Part shown: piece after piece, positions 62,146-64,000 of the stretch
Numbering within the stretch: position 1 is the stretch's first letter
How the letters are laid out: the number at the start of each line of letters is the position of its first letter
NCBI GenBank assembly: GCA_964410725.1
Contig: CAYPID010000006.1
Location: 1 to 64,000 of the forward strand
DNA from: CALAZP01 sp964410725
GTDB lineage: Bacteria > Bacteroidota > Bacteroidia > Chitinophagales > Saprospiraceae
Length of the DNA stretch: 64,000 nucleotides
Direction: 5' to 3'
Notes under the pieces: generated by a model
Database searches by the model: none
What the model was told of the DNA's origin: nothing
Seen by the model: only the letters and a program-made list of their open reading frames with translations
Translations under genes and position numbers: made by a program

Positions 62146-64000
62146 ATGAAACAGCCCAAATTCTTTAACCCGATTAAAATGCTATCCTATATTGGATTGG
62201 TATTCTTTTTCACTTTTGGCGTAGCCAAAACCTCTGCTGATGCACAGTGCGCGTGTCAAAGGGGTTTTATAGTTCCTTTAGATTCACTTTGTGAAGCTAC
62301 TATAAGTACTTCCATGGTATTCACCGGTGCAGGTTGTCCTACANNNNNNNNNNNNNNNNNNNNNNNNNNNNNNNNNNNNNNNNNNNNNNNNNNNNNNNNN
62401 NNNNNNNNNNNNNNNNNNNNNNNNNNNNNNNNNNNNNNNNNNNACATTTGTAGACACTTCGGATATTTTTGCTCCCTGGCTTCTGTATCCTTACCCGATT
62501 GTAAGAATAGATTTAAAATTGTTGGCAGGACAGTCATATGAATTGGTAGTTACTTCTCGAGAACCTAATGCCACTGGTGATTTCGAATTATATGTGTTGA
62601 GAAATCAATACGATACCAATGTAGATGGAGCGGTATTACTGGATACTATTAATGGTAACCCCCTCTTAATTGATACCAAATACAAATATTTTGACTTTTT
62701 GTGCGGTGACTTAGAAAAGGTAATGCTGCCGAGAAGTGTAACCTTGACTCAGACTCAATATTTAACTGGAGGAAGGGTAGATCTTTTAGCTAATTTATTC
62801 GGAACAGATACCACAATAACAGCTGTTGGAAATTATTGGAATGATTTGGCTGCAACCCTACTAAGTACAGCTGGCAATCCAGACACATTTAGATCCTTGG
62901 ATTATTATTACGATTCGGTGGAGACAGTAGAACTCCTTCAGTATAATTATGGATTCAAACCCTTGGTTTTCGAAAATTGTAGCGATTGGGATGTTACCAT
63001 TTCAGATACTTACACTGGATTTGGAGATTGTGGTATTGACCAAGGATCAGATGGATTGATTGGATTAAATTTAAGTGGTCAAATTACCAGAAGATATGTA
63101 GTTCAAGATGCAGGGGCTAAAAATACCACAGATGAGTGTTCCATTACTATGAATTTTAGAACCCCGAGCCTATTGGATATTAGACTGCCTCATTATACCA
63201 GTTTTGTGGAATGCGATGATATTGGAGATATATATACCTTAGAAAATGGACATCCTTCTCCTAGGACTACAGGTTATCCTTTCTTGGTAACTCTAAGCGG
63301 AATTATTGATTTGACCCCCGAATCAGCCTATTGTAATTTAGGAGCTGCATACAGAGATGTGGCTAGGGTAGATGCTTGTGAAGAAAGCTATAGGTTCAGA
63401 AGAGAATGGACCATTTATGATTGGTGTAGACCAGGTACATCTGTGATTTACAATCAAATCATAAAAGTGGGTGATTGGACGCCTCCGACCGCAGTGGCAG
63501 GAAGTATTAGTACTGCCATCAGTTCCTACAATTGCAATGGTTCTGCCAGAATTCAAAGGGGAAGTGCTACCGATTTATGTACAGCAACAGAAAATATCGA
63601 AATTGAAATTTCAGTTCGAGATAATCAGGGTAATATTATTGCCTATTATCCAGCTGGAACAGGTTCAGTAGATGTTTTAAATTTGACAGTGGGAGATTAT
63701 ACTGTGGTGTGGACTGCCACAGACAATTGTGGAAATCAAGATACTATTAGTAGCGCATTTGCAATTTCAGATGGAGTTGCTCCTTCTTGTGTGATTGATG
63801 ATATAAGAAATGTTTCCCTTACCAATTATTCCAATTCATTTAATAATTTAGATTCTACCACCAACGGTACAGCTTGGTTGGAAGCTACTCGCATAGATGA
63901 AGGTTCTAAAGACAACTGTTTTGATGTCAATGTGGAGGTTAGAAGGGAGTTGGGAACCAGTGGAAGTGATGCAGTAAATAGTTGGTTGGCATTTTTGGAA
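62146..64000 (+). CDS. Large Cys-rich secreted protein, partial and gapped
   Basis: The first 66 codons (62146-62343) give a signal-bearing N-terminus (MLSYIGLVFFFTFGVAKTSADAQ cleaved near AQ) and CACQRGFIVPLDSLCEATIS. After the gap, the frame starting at 62444 is open to the window end for 519 codons without a stop. It carries repeated segments such as RREWTIYDWCRPG, QIIKVGDWTPP and VVWTATDNCGNQD, typical of HYR-like or Cys-rich secreted adhesins of Saprospiraceae. The gap length is a placeholder, so the frame difference is not real evidence of a frameshift. The gene continues beyond 64000; a T9SS tail is expected but not visible. Confidence 0.8.
62344..62443. other. Assembly gap (100 N)
   Basis: A run of exactly 100 N, the conventional placeholder for a gap of unknown size. 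It lies inside the secreted-protein gene and breaks its frame artificially. Confidence 0.97.

Noticed and set aside
62256..62537. Minus-strand ORF spanning the 100-N gap
   Set aside because: Open only because the Ns are not read as stops; it is opposite the secreted-protein gene.

Overview
The window looks like a draft chromosomal scaffold of a Bacteroidota bacterium, most likely Saprospiria-like. The evidence is a T9SS-type C-terminal sorting domain, a TonB-dependent receptor with an N-terminal carboxypeptidase-regulatory-like domain, several outer-membrane or lipoprotein genes, a DUF4159 protein, and repeated promoters of the Bacteroidota type (TTTG, 18-22 bases, TAnnTTTG). The large cysteine-containing secreted protein at the right edge resembles those common in Saprospiraceae. 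Two runs of N (10 at 3095-3104, 100 at 62344-62443) show that this is assembled draft sequence. The taxonomic call is an inference from gene content.

Layout. 1-3.8 kb: an accessory-looking stretch of single plus-strand genes (SGNH-hydrolase lipoprotein, methyltransferase, small alpha/beta hydrolase) and a RHH/MazF-type toxin-antitoxin pair, lying on the 3-prime side of a tRNA-Leu(CAA). 4-10.3 kb: housekeeping genes rseP, rsmE, a DUF4159 protein, a PspC-domain protein, lpxB, a small membrane protein, surE and holA. 10.3-16.9 kb: a complete trpEGDCFBA operon headed by a promoter, a 17-residue leader peptide with three consecutive Trp codons, and a terminator, which together form a classical attenuator. 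16.9-20.8 kb: a Cys/Met-metabolism PLP enzyme, then rluD, DUF1415 and LuxC-type acyl-CoA reductase in one tight run. 20.9-26.7 kb: a T9SS-sorted esterase-like protein without its serine nucleophile, downstream of a TonB receptor, then a ZIP transporter and a PAP2 phosphatase. 26.8-32.6 kb: a phosphohexomutase of the GlmM type, two overlapping class-V PLP enzymes, an aspartate aminotransferase and a YfcE-type phosphoesterase.

32.6-40.7 kb: gamma-glutamyltransferase and alkaline phosphatase lipoproteins, an unknown exported protein, then the minus-strand run PIF1-like helicase, a 43-residue membrane microprotein, WbqC-family protein and rarA, and finally trmN6 on the plus strand. 40.7-45.5 kb: a plug-less outer-membrane barrel downstream of a 1030-residue TPR protein. 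45.5-49.6 kb: lolD, a nicotinamidase-fold protein lacking all catalytic residues, rocD, and a PhrB-type iron-sulfur photolyase. 49.7-58.3 kb: a very large BNR/sortilin-type exported protein, an unknown protein, a small lipoprotein, nhaD, dusB and cca. 58.3-61.7 kb: a YebC-family regulator and a DPE2-like amylomaltase with two CBM20 domains. 61.7-64 kb: a strong promoter, a roughly 370-base structured leader and the start of a large secreted protein that is interrupted by the assembly gap and runs off the window.

The genome is compact. Three tail-to-tail gene pairs share stop codons in four-base overlaps. Most housekeeping genes are ordinary. The points that most deserve a second look are the structured leader before the giant secreted protein, the trp attenuator, the nicotinamidase-fold pseudoenzyme, the serine-less T9SS esterase paired with a TonB receptor, and the small membrane ORF before wbqC. 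No CRISPR array, insertion sequence, rRNA or replication origin was seen.
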